Assembly: GCF_003019275.1 (NCBI RefSeq)
Contig: NZ_CP027848.1
Location: 1,798,001 to 1,862,000 of the forward strand
Origin: Staphylococcus muscae
GTDB lineage: Bacteria > Bacillota > Bacilli > Staphylococcales > Staphylococcaceae
Length of the DNA stretch: 64,000 nucleotides
Direction: 5' to 3'
Shown: positions 26,124 to 34,397 of the stretch, one piece after another
Layout of the letters: the number at the start of each line of letters is the position of its first letter
How positions within the stretch are numbered: the first letter of the stretch is position 1
Notes under the pieces: model-generated
Seen by the model: only the letters and a program-made list of their open reading frames with translations
Database searches by the model: none
Told to the model about the DNA's origin: nothing
Translations under genes and position numbers: made by a program

Positions 26124-27134
26124 GTGAAAGTAAGAGTAATTGTACCTTGTTATAATGAAACAGCCGTTTTACAACGCACGATAGATAAGTTACAAGAGAT
26201 TTTAGATGCGGATGCGATAAAACAAGGATACACATATGATTTATTATTTGTAGATGATGGTAGTAAAGATACTACCATCGATATTTTGCAACAAGCAGCA
26301 ACACAATCCCCCGTTGTGAAGTTTATTTCTTTTAGCCGTAACTTTGGCAAAGAAGCTGCGATGATTGCAGGTTTTGAACATAGTGTGGATTGCGATGCGG
26401 TTGTGATGATTGATGCCGATTTACAACACCCCCCAGAAATGATTCCCGATATGGTTAAGGCATATGGAGAAGGTTATGATCAAGTAGTTGCAAAGCGCAA
26501 TCGTGATGGTGAAACAGCGAGTCGCAAGTGGATGACACGCTTGTATTATAAGATGATTAATCATTGGGTTGAAGATATTGAATTGGTAGACGGTATTGGA
26601 GACTTTCGTTTGTTAAGTCAGCGTGCAGTATGTGCTCTTGTTAGTATGCGTGAGTATAATCGTTTTTCAAAAGGACTTTTTGCATGGATTGGTTATAGTA
26701 CAAAAATCATCAGTTATGACAACGTGATGCGAGAAGCGGGCGAATCAAAATGGTCGTTTAGAAGCTTACTCAACTATGCCATTGATGGCCTTATCTCTTT
26801 TAACAATAAACCGCTTCGCATGATGATTTACTTAGGCGTATCGGTTTTTGGTTTAAGTCTACTTTATATTATTTATTTGTTGATTGATACACTTTTACAC
26901 GGCGTCTCTGTTCCTGGATACGTCACGATGATTGCTGCAATCTTATTTATGGGTGGTATTCAATTGATTTCTATCGGAGTAATCGGCGAATATATCGGGC
27001 GTATTTATTATGAGGTGAAACAACGCCCAAACTATATCGTACGTGCCGCGAATGTTGACCGACCATCTGAAGATTTATATAAAGTCTCATATACGAGTCA
27101 TATGGAAGAGAAACAATACAGCGTGTCTAAATAA
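26124..27134 (+). CDS. GT2 glycosyltransferase, CsbB/DPM1-like, bactoprenol type
   Basis: The 336-residue protein has a GT-A domain at 1-225 with VDDGSKDTT, VVMIDADLQHPPEM (D-x-D) and GIGDFRLLSQRA, followed by two membrane helices (about 232-260 and 272-298) and a short tail. This is the CsbB/GtrB/YkoT layout, which transfers a sugar from UDP-sugar to undecaprenyl phosphate on the inner leaflet for later decoration of lipoteichoic acid or other polymers. It begins with GTG 26124, with AGGTG upstream. It is monocistronic with its own terminator. Confidence 0.85.
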   Translation: MKVRVIVPCYNETAVLQRTIDKLQEILDADAIKQGYTYDLLFVDDGSKDTTIDILQQAATQSPVVKFISFSRNFGKEAAMIAGFEHSVDCDAVVMIDADLQHPPEMIPDMVKAYGEGYDQVVAKRNRDGETASRKWMTRLYYKMINHWVEDIELVDGIGDFRLLSQRAVCALVSMREYNRFSKGLFAWIGYSTKIISYDNVMREAGESKWSFRSLLNYAIDGLISFNNKPLRMMIYLGVSVFGLSLLYIIYLLIDTLLHGVSVPGYVTMIAAILFMGGIQLISIGVIGEYIGRIYYEVKQRPNYIVRAANVDRPSEDLYKVSYTSHMEEKQYSVSK

Positions 27135-27140
27135 TATTGA

Positions 27141-27178
27141 AGTCTTATGAAAAGATGATGTCTTTTCGTAAGGCTTTT
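27141..27178 (+). terminator. Terminator after the CsbB-like gene
   Basis: AGTCTTATGAAAAGA pairs with TCTTTTCGTAAGGCT (one G-T pair), then TTTTTA. Confidence 0.75.
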
Positions 27179-27195
27179 TATTTATGTAATAATAG

Positions 27196-27224
27196 TTGAC
27201 AGGTGAGTGTTCACTCACTATACT
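27196..27224 (+). promoter_or_regulatory. Strong promoter with operator as spacer
   Basis: TTGACA 27196-27201, exactly 17 nt, TATACT 27219-27224. The spacer contains the palindrome GTGAGTGTTCACTCAC (27203-27218), a likely operator for the TetR regulator encoded at the end of the operon. Confidence 0.85.
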
Positions 27225-27234
27225 GTAATTAGTT

Positions 27235-27252
27235 AGTGAGTGATTACTCACT
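27235..27252 (+). promoter_or_regulatory. Second TetR-type operator
   Basis: AGTGAGTGATTACTCACT repeats the half sites of the first operator (27203-27218), about 33 bp downstream, between the -10 region and the ribosome site. Confidence 0.75.
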
Positions 27253-27274
27253 TTAGTAGGAAGAGGTGTAAATA

Positions 27275-27994
27275 ATGGAAAAGATGATTAAAGTTAATAA
27301 ATTGAAGAAAGCATTTGATTCACAAGTTGTATTGAATGGCGTGTCACTTGATGTAATAGGTGGTGAAATCATCGGATTGATTGGCCCGTCAGGATCGGGG
27401 AAGTCAACATTAATTAAAACAGTGCTCGGTATGGAAAAGGCAGATGACGGTGAAGCATTTGTATTAGACATTTCTATGCCGAATCGAAAAATCCTTGCAG
27501 ATATTGGTTATATGGCACAATCTGATGCTTTATATGAGGCGCTATCAGCGAAAGAAAATTTAGTGTTTTTTGGTCAAATGAAGGGGATTAAAAAAGAAGA
27601 ATTAAAGCAACAAATCCAGCATGTGTCGGAAGTAGTAGAATTAACAGATCACCTGAATAAAAGGGTAGGGAGTTATTCAGGTGGTATGAAGCGTCGTTTA
27701 TCTTTAGCGATAGCACTCTTAGGAAAGCCGAGATTATTGATTTTAGATGAACCGACAGTTGGAATTGATCCATCTTTAAGAAGAAAGATATGGAAAGAAC
27801 TGGATGCTTTACGTCGAGAAGGCTGTGGTATTTTGATTACGACACATGTTATGGATGAAGCGGAACTTACAGATAAAGTAGCATTACTATTACATGGTGA
27901 TGTTATTGCATTTGATACACCTGCACGTCTAAAAGATTTATATCAAGTAAACACTGTCGAAGAAGCATTTTTGAAAGCAGAAGGAGGACATTAA
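27275..27994 (+). CDS. ABC transporter ATP-binding protein
   Basis: The 239-residue ATPase has Walker A GPSGSGKST, signature YSGGMKRRLSLA, Walker B LLILDEPTVGIDP and the switch His in TTHVMDEAE. It belongs to the ABC-2 drug/antibiotic exporter class. It is the first of three genes with the permease 1 nt downstream and a TetR gene last. AGAGGTG precedes the ATG. The substrate is unknown; the self-controlled arrangement suggests an inducible toxic compound. Confidence 0.9.
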   Translation: MEKMIKVNKLKKAFDSQVVLNGVSLDVIGGEIIGLIGPSGSGKSTLIKTVLGMEKADDGEAFVLDISMPNRKILADIGYMAQSDALYEALSAKENLVFFGQMKGIKKEELKQQIQHVSEVVELTDHLNKRVGSYSGGMKRRLSLAIALLGKPRLLILDEPTVGIDPSLRRKIWKELDALRREGCGILITTHVMDEAELTDKVALLLHGDVIAFDTPARLKDLYQVNTVEEAFLKAEGGH

Positions 27995-27995
27995 C

Positions 27996-29102
27996 ATGAG
28001 AGCATTTGCGATTGCGAAAAAAGTATTTAAAGAATTGATTAGAGATAAGCGTACACTTGCATTAATGTTTGTTGCTCCGATATTTATCATGTGGCTGATG
28101 AATGTGATGTTTACAGCAAACAATACAACAGAAGTGAATATGGCAGTAGTAGGTGTCGACCAAAATATCGTATCAACGATGAACGATGTGAATCATGTAA
28201 CGGCTAAAAAATATAATAGTACAGAAACAGCTGAAAAAGCACTTACGAAAGAAAAAGTGGATGCGATTGTTGAAACAGATGATAATGAAAATTTTAGTGT
28301 TATTTATGCAAACCGAGATGCTTCCAAGACTGCAATGAGTAAACAAGTCTTTAAACAATCACTAACAGCAACACAAGTAAAAGAGATGACTGAAAAAGTA
28401 CAAGATATGGTAAAAGCAAGTCCAAATCCGAACGCAGCAAATCAATTACAAAAGCCTTCTGTTTCGATAGATGAACACTATGATTATGGTGATGAAGATT
28501 CAGGATTCTTTATTAAAATGATTCCAGTATTGATGGGCTTTATGGTTTTCTTCTTTGTATTTTTAATTTCTGGTATGGCATTACTTAAAGAACGAACATC
28601 TGGTACGTTAGATCGTCTATTAGCTACACCTGTACGTCGTTCAGATATCGTATTTGGCTACATGCTCAGTTATGGATTTTTAGCGATTATTCAAACGTTA
28701 GTCATTGTTTTTGCAACAATTACTTTATTGAAAATTGAAGTGGTCGGAAATATTGCTTATGTTGTATTCGTAAACTTTGTTTTAGCATTGGTTGCCTTAG
28801 CATTTGGTATTTTGATGTCAACACTTGCTAAGTCAGAATTCCAAATGATGCAATTTATTCCTTTAGTTGTTATGCCACAGCTCTTTTTCTCAGGACTTAT
28901 TCCTTTAGAAAATATGGCAAATTGGGTTCAAATCATTGGTAAAATTTTGCCATTATCATATTCAGGTCATGCGTTATCACAAATTATTCTTTGGGGGAAT
29001 GGATGGGATAAAATGATAGGAGACTTAGGTATTTTAATGCTCTTCTTAGTTGTTTTAACTGTACTGAATATCATTGTTCTAAAACGTTATCGTAAGGTAT
29101 AA
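27996..29102 (+). CDS. ABC-2 type permease
   Basis: The 368-residue protein has one N-terminal membrane helix (LALMFVAPIFIMWLMNVMF), a large outer domain (about 45-165) and five C-terminal helices with the ABC-2 signature region (LKERTSGTLDRLLATPVRRSDIVFGYM). It pairs with the ATPase encoded just before it. GAAGGAGG stands at the end of the upstream gene, so translation is coupled. The final helices (SYSGHALSQIILWGNGW) are typical of YhgE-like and drug exporters. Confidence 0.9.
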   Translation: MRAFAIAKKVFKELIRDKRTLALMFVAPIFIMWLMNVMFTANNTTEVNMAVVGVDQNIVSTMNDVNHVTAKKYNSTETAEKALTKEKVDAIVETDDNENFSVIYANRDASKTAMSKQVFKQSLTATQVKEMTEKVQDMVKASPNPNAANQLQKPSVSIDEHYDYGDEDSGFFIKMIPVLMGFMVFFFVFLISGMALLKERTSGTLDRLLATPVRRSDIVFGYMLSYGFLAIIQTLVIVFATITLLKIEVVGNIAYVVFVNFVLALVALAFGILMSTLAKSEFQMMQFIPLVVMPQLFFSGLIPLENMANWVQIIGKILPLSYSGHALSQIILWGNGWDKMIGDLGILMLFLVVLTVLNIIVLKRYRKV

Positions 29103-29109
29103 TGAGAAC

Positions 29110-29736
29110 ATGAATACAAACCAATTTCCAACATTTAAAGAACAATTAGAAAGTACTTCTATGCCACCTGGACAAAGGAAAGCGATGTTAGCAGCGATTA
29201 AACTTTTTTCGGAGCAAGGCTACCATGCAACATCCACAGCACAAATTGCGAAAGAAGCAGGGATTAGTCAAGCAACCATCTTTAAATATTTTAGTACAAA
29301 AGAAGCATTGTTAATGGGGTTACTTGAACCTTTAAAAGAGATTGTAGGGAAGCCGTTTATAGAAAGTTTATCTCAACAAGAAGATTTAGAAAGTTTAATT
29401 CGTTTTATTGTCAGAGATCGTTACGCATTTGTATCATCAAATGTGGATTTCCTTAAAATTATTTTGCAGGAAGTGTTGATTTCACCGAACTTGAGGAATG
29501 CAATGGCAATGAATTTTCAAAAGTTAATGCCAGATTTATTTTATCATATCAATAAAATTTTAGATGCTGATGAAAAAATGAATCAAAACCTTACTCAAGC
29601 CGATCGTGTACGAACAATTATTGCGCCACTGTTCACATATGTATTACAAACACAAATCTTTTCGATTAAAACAGGGGATACGGAAGCAGAACTACAAATG
29701 GTAGAAGCTCAAATTATTAAAAGTTTACGTCAATAA
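29110..29736 (+). CDS. TetR-family regulator of the ABC operon
   Basis: The 208-residue protein has the N-terminal TetR helix-turn-helix (HATSTAQIAKEAGISQATIFKYFSTKEALL) and a helical ligand-binding C-terminal domain. It lies 7 nt after the permease gene, so repressor and exporter share one transcript, and the two GTGAGT palindromes at the promoter make autoregulation likely. The ribosome site is weak, consistent with low regulator level or coupling. The inducer is unknown. Confidence 0.9.
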   Translation: MNTNQFPTFKEQLESTSMPPGQRKAMLAAIKLFSEQGYHATSTAQIAKEAGISQATIFKYFSTKEALLMGLLEPLKEIVGKPFIESLSQQEDLESLIRFIVRDRYAFVSSNVDFLKIILQEVLISPNLRNAMAMNFQKLMPDLFYHINKILDADEKMNQNLTQADRVRTIIAPLFTYVLQTQIFSIKTGDTEAELQMVEAQIIKSLRQ

Positions 29737-29770
29737 CAAAAACGGTTTGCAGACGCAAACCGTTTTTGTT
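29735..29770. terminator. Bidirectional terminator
   Basis: AACAAAAACGGTTTGC pairs exactly with GCAAACCGTTTTTGTT around AGAC. It serves the TetR operon and the minus-strand GlsB gene. Confidence 0.9.
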
Positions 29771-29780
29771 ATATCATCGC

Positions 29781-30035
29781 TTATTTTTTACCGCGAAGTG
29801 CACCTAAAATAAGTGATACAACTGCGATAAAGATAATTGAACCGATCAATGCTGGGAATACATAGATACCACCGAATGATGGTCCCCATGCGCCTAAGAA
29901 CATACCGCCTACCCAAGAACCGAGTAAACCAGCGATAATATTACCTAAAATCCCACCTGGGATGTCTTTTCCTAAAATTGCTCCGGCAGCCCAACCAATG
30001 AGACCACCAACTATTAACATGACAATAAAGCCCAT
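29781..30035 (-). CDS. GlsB/YeaQ/YmgE family stress membrane protein
   Basis: The 84-residue, Gly-rich protein has three hydrophobic helices: FIVMLIVGGLIGWAAGAILG, GGILGNIIAGLLGSWVGGMFLG and a third ending SLILGALRGKK. This is the transglycosylase-associated (PF04226) pattern. Family members are induced by stress. GlsB in staphylococci and enterococci accompanies Gls24/Asp23 proteins, but here the gene stands alone. AAGGAGG precedes the ATG. Confidence 0.9.
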   Translation of the reverse strand: MGFIVMLIVGGLIGWAAGAILGKDIPGGILGNIIAGLLGSWVGGMFLGAWGPSFGGIYVFPALIGSIIFIAVVSLILGALRGKK

Positions 30036-30110
30036 TATAATAGCCTCCTTTGTATTTTAATCTTTATGATAATACTGATATACCCGGTGAGCAAAGATTT
30101 AATCATTAAA

Positions 30111-30698
30111 TTATAAAATAAATAATTTTTCTACGCATAAGATGAAGGCAAGCCCACCGTATAGCAAGATGAATATATACCAAAAAGGTGTCAGCGCAAC
30201 GATCACAATCATTGCAATTAGAATAAGTAGTGTCCCTATCAAAAGTGGTTGTTTTATTTTGAGACGGCGATACAATTGTTGGAACCATCCTGAATTGAAG
30301 GTGCTAGAAAATAATAGAATCGCACCAAAAGTAAAAATGGCAGGTGCAAGGTATGGGACAGACATATAGAATGACTGATCAGCTGTTTGATCTACGACAA
30401 CAAGTGAGATGCTTATCATAATCGTCAGAATCCCTGTTAAAAACTTTTGTTGTGTCAGAGCGAAAGGATGATAGTAATGGTTTAGATAATATTGCAAAAC
30501 TGTCCAGATACAATACATTAGCACAGTAAATATAGATATAAAGTTAAGTTTCCCCAATAAGATTAAATTAATAAAACCGTTTATTGTAATAGCGAGCAAT
30601 ACACTACTAAAGTGTAATGACTGAAATTGATGTCGATATAAGTCAAAAACGAGTATAGCAATTACAACAATACTATTTATAGTGACAAAAGCGGCCAT
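30111..30698 (-). CDS. Hypothetical membrane protein, 195 aa
   Basis: The protein has six hydrophobic segments over nearly its entire length, short loops and no soluble domain. It begins MAAFVTINSIVVIAILVFDL and ends CVEKLFIL. GGAG precedes the ATG. No motif or family is recognised. It sits between the GlsB gene and the coiled-coil membrane protein, in a minus-strand run without clear operon spacing. Confidence 0.65.
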   Translation of the reverse strand: MAAFVTINSIVVIAILVFDLYRHQFQSLHFSSVLLAITINGFINLILLGKLNFISIFTVLMYCIWTVLQYYLNHYYHPFALTQQKFLTGILTIMISISLVVVDQTADQSFYMSVPYLAPAIFTFGAILLFSSTFNSGWFQQLYRRLKIKQPLLIGTLLILIAMIVIVALTPFWYIFILLYGGLAFILCVEKLFIL

Positions 30699-30819
30699 GT
30701 TATTCTCCTAACTCATTGCATTTCATTTCTACATTATAACAATGTAAATATAAGTTGGCATGTAAAAAGTAGAAATAACTTGTAACATTTTTCGATATAA
30801 AGATGAAATAGTGTACAAA

Positions 30820-30857
30820 AAAAGATGAAGTTTCTCGAACTGGAAACTTCATCTTTT
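30820..30857 (-). terminator. Terminator after the 228-aa gene
   Basis: AAAAGATGAAGTTTC pairs exactly with GAAACTTCATCTTTT; T tracts flank both sides. Confidence 0.85.
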
Positions 30858-30860
30858 ATA

Positions 30861-31547
30861 CTAATTATTAAACCAGTCACTAATTTTTTTAGTGATTTCA
30901 TCGAGTTTTGTGTTAACGCGATCGAGTTGCTCTTGCATCTTGTCTAGATTACCACTTTGTCGTTCATCTTCAGCATGTTGTAAGTTATCAACCGTATCGT
31001 CATATTGATTGGCAACTTGGTCTGCTTTTTTGCTATCGATGTCATTTCGTAGTTCTTGAATTTGTTGTTTCAATTGATCAATTTTACTTTGAGATTCTGC
31101 ATCATTAGAGGCAATGCTATCTTGAGTTTCTTTAATTTGCTGTTGTAATTCATTATCTTTTTGTTGTAACAGTTCTTCATTCGTAGCTTGATTTTGTTCT
31201 TCTGAGTTCAACTCAGGATTTGTATCATTTGTACATGACTCAAATAAAAATAGTGCGATAACGAAGAGCGAAATGACAAAGACAACGAGCAACCACTTAT
31301 TTTTGCGATTTGTTTTTTGAAGCTCTATGTCTTTTTGGCGCAAATATTCATAATCTTGAGTAGGTTGCTGTTGCGCAGTATTTTTAATCAGAATGCCACC
31401 AAAAACATCGTATTGTTGCTGATCAGTTAACGTGTGTATGTTGAGATCAGTATTCAGTTGATTGCGTTTGTCATAAGCAATAATCGTACCATCGTCTAAA
31501 ACTTTTTCGACTCTTGGATAAATATCGGAACGTTCTGTACGTCGCAT
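30861..31547 (-). CDS. Membrane-anchored coiled-coil protein, 228 aa
   Basis: A soluble N-terminal part of about 80 residues (RRTERSDIYPRVEKVLDDGTIIAYDKRNQL) is followed by one membrane helix (WLLVVFVISLFVIALFLFE) and an outer region of about 115 residues rich in Gln, Glu, Asp and Lys, with long heptad stretches (LLQQKDNELQQQIKETQDSI, LKQQIQELRNDIDSK). Topology suggests a cytosolic sensor or scaffold domain and an extracellular coiled coil. No family is known to me. AGGAGTG precedes the ATG. Confidence 0.7.
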   Translation of the reverse strand: MRRTERSDIYPRVEKVLDDGTIIAYDKRNQLNTDLNIHTLTDQQQYDVFGGILIKNTAQQQPTQDYEYLRQKDIELQKTNRKNKWLLVVFVISLFVIALFLFESCTNDTNPELNSEEQNQATNEELLQQKDNELQQQIKETQDSIASNDAESQSKIDQLKQQIQELRNDIDSKKADQVANQYDDTVDNLQHAEDERQSGNLDKMQEQLDRVNTKLDEITKKISDWFNN

Positions 31548-31624
31548 AGTATCACTCCTATATATGTTGAAATCACATGTTAATATAGACGAACTGTTCT
31601 TACCACAACTTCGTACTACTTATT

Positions 31625-32341
31625 TTACACTCCTTTAAGGTTACTCCACAACAATGTATGCAATTGAGGTAGTACGTGAACGCGATTCAACGTCGGATTT
31701 GACATAACTTTGTTAATCAACCATTCATAGCGATTTAAAAGTCTTTCTGTATGATGTTCAACGGTGTCTTCAAGATAAGGGTTACCAACTTGAAGGTAAA
31801 ATGGTGTCTTAGGATAACGTTTGTGAATTGTTTGTGCAAAAGTTAAGTCTGCTTCATCAAATACAACCACTTTCAGACTTAACGATGTCGGTACACATTG
31901 GGTAATAACAGTATCCAACTGTGATAAATCTTGATTCATTCCAGAGCTAGGTGGTTTTGGAGAGATTGTTAAATCGTGTATTTGGCGCATCCATGGTTGA
32001 AATTTAGTTCCTTGTGTTTCCAAAGCAAGTTGGATATGTTTTGTTTCACATAAATCGACGAAAGCTTGTAAATTTTTGATAAGTGCAGGATTTCCACCTG
32101 AAATTGTGACATGATCAAAACATTCGCCGCCTATTTCTGTCAAACGTTCCCAAATTTCTTCGGCTGTCATCATTTGAATCTCATCTTTCATGGAACCATC
32201 CCATGTGAATTTAGAGTCACACCAGCTACATCGAAAGTCACAACCTGCCGTGCGAACAAACATCGTTTTACGACCGATAACTTGGCCTTCTCCTTGAATG
32301 GTAGGACCGAAAATTTCAAGTACAGGTATTATCGCAGTCAT
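31625..32341 (-). CDS. queE: 7-carboxy-7-deazaguanine synthase
   Basis: The 238-residue radical-SAM enzyme has FGPTIQGEGQVIGRKT at the N-terminus and CDFRCSWCDSKF, the C-x3-C-x2-C iron-sulfur motif. TISGGNPAL is the SAM-binding GGE-like strand. It turns 6-carboxytetrahydropterin into 7-carboxy-7-deazaguanine in queuosine precursor synthesis. It is the last gene of queC-queD-queE and starts directly at the queD stop codon. Confidence 0.93.
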   Translation of the reverse strand: MTAIIPVLEIFGPTIQGEGQVIGRKTMFVRTAGCDFRCSWCDSKFTWDGSMKDEIQMMTAEEIWERLTEIGGECFDHVTISGGNPALIKNLQAFVDLCETKHIQLALETQGTKFQPWMRQIHDLTISPKPPSSGMNQDLSQLDTVITQCVPTSLSLKVVVFDEADLTFAQTIHKRYPKTPFYLQVGNPYLEDTVEHHTERLLNRYEWLINKVMSNPTLNRVHVLPQLHTLLWSNLKGV

Positions 32342-32770
32342 TTACTTGTGCTCCTTTACACGTTTTGGACGATAGACAACATAGCTTGAAGGTGTCTCAC
32401 GCAGAAAGACTTGTAGACACTTAGGATTGTGTGGCAGTTCGGCAAGATGATTTTCGACAATTTCATAAATCGTTTGTGCGACAACTTCAGTAGAAGGACT
32501 TTTACCTTCGAACAAGGGTAAATCATTCAACAAATAATGATCGAACTGATCATGTATGAGTGCTTTGAGATGACTGAAATTGATTAAAAATCCTGTGTCA
32601 TCAAGTGCATCGCCACCAATTGTAAGGTTGACGAAATACGTATGGCCGTGCGTGCGCATACATTTACCAGCTTCTGGCGCAGGGATATAATGTGCTGCAG
32701 AAAAGTTAAAGTCTTTGTTTAATTCAAATGTGTAGGGGTGATCGATACTCGGATAAATTTGTTGCATCAT
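32342..32770 (-). CDS. queD: 6-carboxy-5,6,7,8-tetrahydropterin synthase
   Basis: The 142-residue protein of the PTPS/QueD family has FNFSAAHYIP and CMRTHGHTYFVNL, which supply the zinc His residues and the catalytic Cys. It makes 6-carboxytetrahydropterin from dihydroneopterin triphosphate. It overlaps queC by one base and is immediately followed by queE, so it is tightly coupled. AAAGGAG in the end of queC precedes the ATG. Confidence 0.93.
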   Translation of the reverse strand: MMQQIYPSIDHPYTFELNKDFNFSAAHYIPAPEAGKCMRTHGHTYFVNLTIGGDALDDTGFLINFSHLKALIHDQFDHYLLNDLPLFEGKSPSTEVVAQTIYEIVENHLAELPHNPKCLQVFLRETPSSYVVYRPKRVKEHK

Positions 32771-33438
32771 TATTGACGTACTCCTTTTTCATTAAGATAT
32801 TGTTCCAAACCTCGTTGACGAAGTAGGCAAGCAGGACATGTGCCACATCCATCAGCTATGATACCGTTATAGCATGTGAGAGTCTGATTGCGTACGTAGT
32901 CTAATACGCCCAGTTCATCACTAAGTGCCCAAGTTTCTTTTTTGTCTAACCACATCAGTGGCGTATGAATGACGAAGTCTCGATCCATTGCTAAGCTCAT
33001 CGTGACGTTCATCGATTTAATAAATTGGTCTCTACAATCTGGATAACCAGAGAAATCCGTCTCACACACACCAGTAATAATATGTTTAGCATTGATTTGA
33101 TAAGCCAATGCACCGGCAAATGACAAAAAGAGTAAATTACGTGCTGGGACGAAGGTGTTTGGTATGTCGTCAGAAGTATCAATGTCGATATTTGATGATG
33201 TCAGGGCATTGGGTGAAAGCTGTGCCAATAGTGACATATCTAAAATATGATTTTTCAATCCTTGATCTTTGGCAATTGTTTTGGCAACTTCTATCTCTTT
33301 TGCATGACGTTGTCCATATTCGAATGTGACAAGTTCTACTTCTTTGAAATGTTTTTTAGCATAAAAAAGACAAGTCGTACTGTCTTGGCCACCGCTGAAA
33401 ACAACGAGGGCTTTTTCTTGGTTCAGTGCATTTGACAT
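32770..33438 (-). CDS. queC: 7-cyano-7-deazaguanine synthase
   Basis: The 222-residue ATP-dependent enzyme has the PP-loop [12 protein letters not shown] at the N-terminus and a C-terminal zinc cluster [13 protein letters not shown]. It converts 7-carboxy-7-deazaguanine and ammonia to preQ0. It is the first gene of the operon behind a preQ1-I riboswitch. AAAAGGAG precedes the ATG. The last preQ1-forming enzyme, QueF, is encoded separately at 61.2-61.7 kb. Confidence 0.95.
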   Translation of the reverse strand: MSNALNQEKALVVFSGGQDSTTCLFYAKKHFKEVELVTFEYGQRHAKEIEVAKTIAKDQGLKNHILDMSLLAQLSPNALTSSNIDIDTSDDIPNTFVPARNLLFLSFAGALAYQINAKHIITGVCETDFSGYPDCRDQFIKSMNVTMSLAMDRDFVIHTPLMWLDKKETWALSDELGVLDYVRNQTLTCYNGIIADGCGTCPACLLRQRGLEQYLNEKGVRQ

Positions 33439-33552
33439 GTTGATGTCGCTCCTTTTTGTTTGAGAGCATTCCGAGCGATTTAAAAAGGGTGTTTTAAAGT
33501 AAGTATCTAAAAAAATTGAGTTGGACGATGGACAGTTTTGGTGCGAAAAGCA

Positions 33553-33584
33553 TAAAAAAAGTCCGTCTCCATAAAAATAGACGG
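33553..33584 (-). terminator. Riboswitch-controlled terminator
   Basis: On the minus strand CCGTCT pairs with AGACGG around a 10-nt A/T-rich loop, followed by ACTTTTTTT, 11-42 nt downstream of the preQ1 aptamer. It is the expression platform for que. Confidence 0.85.
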
Positions 33585-33594
33585 AAAAGAAGTC

Positions 33595-33634
33595 TAGTTT
33601 TTTATAGAGGGTTGAGTATACGCTAGGAACCTCT
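33595..33634 (-). ncRNA. preQ1-I riboswitch aptamer
   Basis: On the minus strand the sequence starts AGAGGTTCCTAGC, then a short loop, ACCCTCT and ATAAAAAACTA. This is the class I preQ1 consensus: hairpin P1, the conserved TTCCTAGC loop, and the A-rich tail that forms a pseudoknot. Ligand binding should favour the downstream terminator and repress queCDE. Confidence 0.93.
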
Positions 33635-33742
33635 GTATGAATATTTTACGTTGATAAATGTAACCTATATAATAAGAGAAATCAACCGATTGAAGAAACA
33701 TGCAATATTTATTCAATTATTCTTCTATAAAGGCATTCATTT

Positions 33743-33771
33743 TTGTCAATTATAGAGACATTTGTGATAAT
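33743..33771 (+). promoter_or_regulatory. Promoter of pabABC
   Basis: TTGTCA 33743-33748, 17-nt spacer, GATAAT 33766-33771 with an upstream TG (extended -10). The start codon of pabA lies 33 nt downstream. Confidence 0.65.
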
Positions 33772-33803
33772 AGAGTTAATTCAATTTAAATGAGGCAAAA
33801 CTG

Positions 33804-34397
33804 ATGATAATAATGATTGATAACAAAGATTCATTTACATATAATATTGTGGATTATTTAAAGACAGAAAGTAATAGTCATATTGAAGTGATTGATGTAG
33901 ATGATGTATCTGTTGAAAAGATTGCATCATGCCGTCCAACAGCCATTGTGATTTCACCGGGTCCCGGAGCACCCGTTGATTACCCGATATTACAAGATAT
34001 TTTATGTTATTTTGAAAAGCGTGTTCCAATACTCGGTGTGTGTTTAGGATTTCAATTGATTGTCACATATTATGGTGGCAAGATTGTTCATGCTCCGTAT
34101 CCTGTTCACGGACATACGACCCGAATTACACATGATGGTTCGCAATTATTCAGAGGGCTACCATCTGCTTTTAATGTGATGCGTTATCATTCTTTAATGG
34201 CGGATCCGGCAACGATACAAACGCCACTCACCGTGACAGCAATGAATAAAGAGCAAATGATTATGGCAGTAGCACATGAAGACTTGCCAATTTACGCTGT
34301 TCAATATCATCCGGAGTCGATTTTGTCAGAGCATGGACATGCCCAAATACGAAACTTTCTTGATAAGGTAGGGTCTACAAATGGTTGTGAAGTTTAA
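33804..34397 (+). CDS. pabA: Aminodeoxychorismate synthase glutaminase component
   Basis: The 197-residue class I glutamine amidotransferase has IDNKDSFTYNIVDYL at the N-terminus, VISPGPGAP (oxyanion strand), LGVCLGFQ with the nucleophilic Cys, and QYHPESIL with the catalytic His and Glu. It supplies ammonia to PabB for p-aminobenzoate and folate. It could also serve anthranilate synthase, but the pabB and pabC neighbours settle its role. Its end overlaps pabB by 17 nt. Confidence 0.92.
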   Translation: MIIMIDNKDSFTYNIVDYLKTESNSHIEVIDVDDVSVEKIASCRPTAIVISPGPGAPVDYPILQDILCYFEKRVPILGVCLGFQLIVTYYGGKIVHAPYPVHGHTTRITHDGSQLFRGLPSAFNVMRYHSLMADPATIQTPLTVTAMNKEQMIMAVAHEDLPIYAVQYHPESILSEHGHAQIRNFLDKVGSTNGCEV

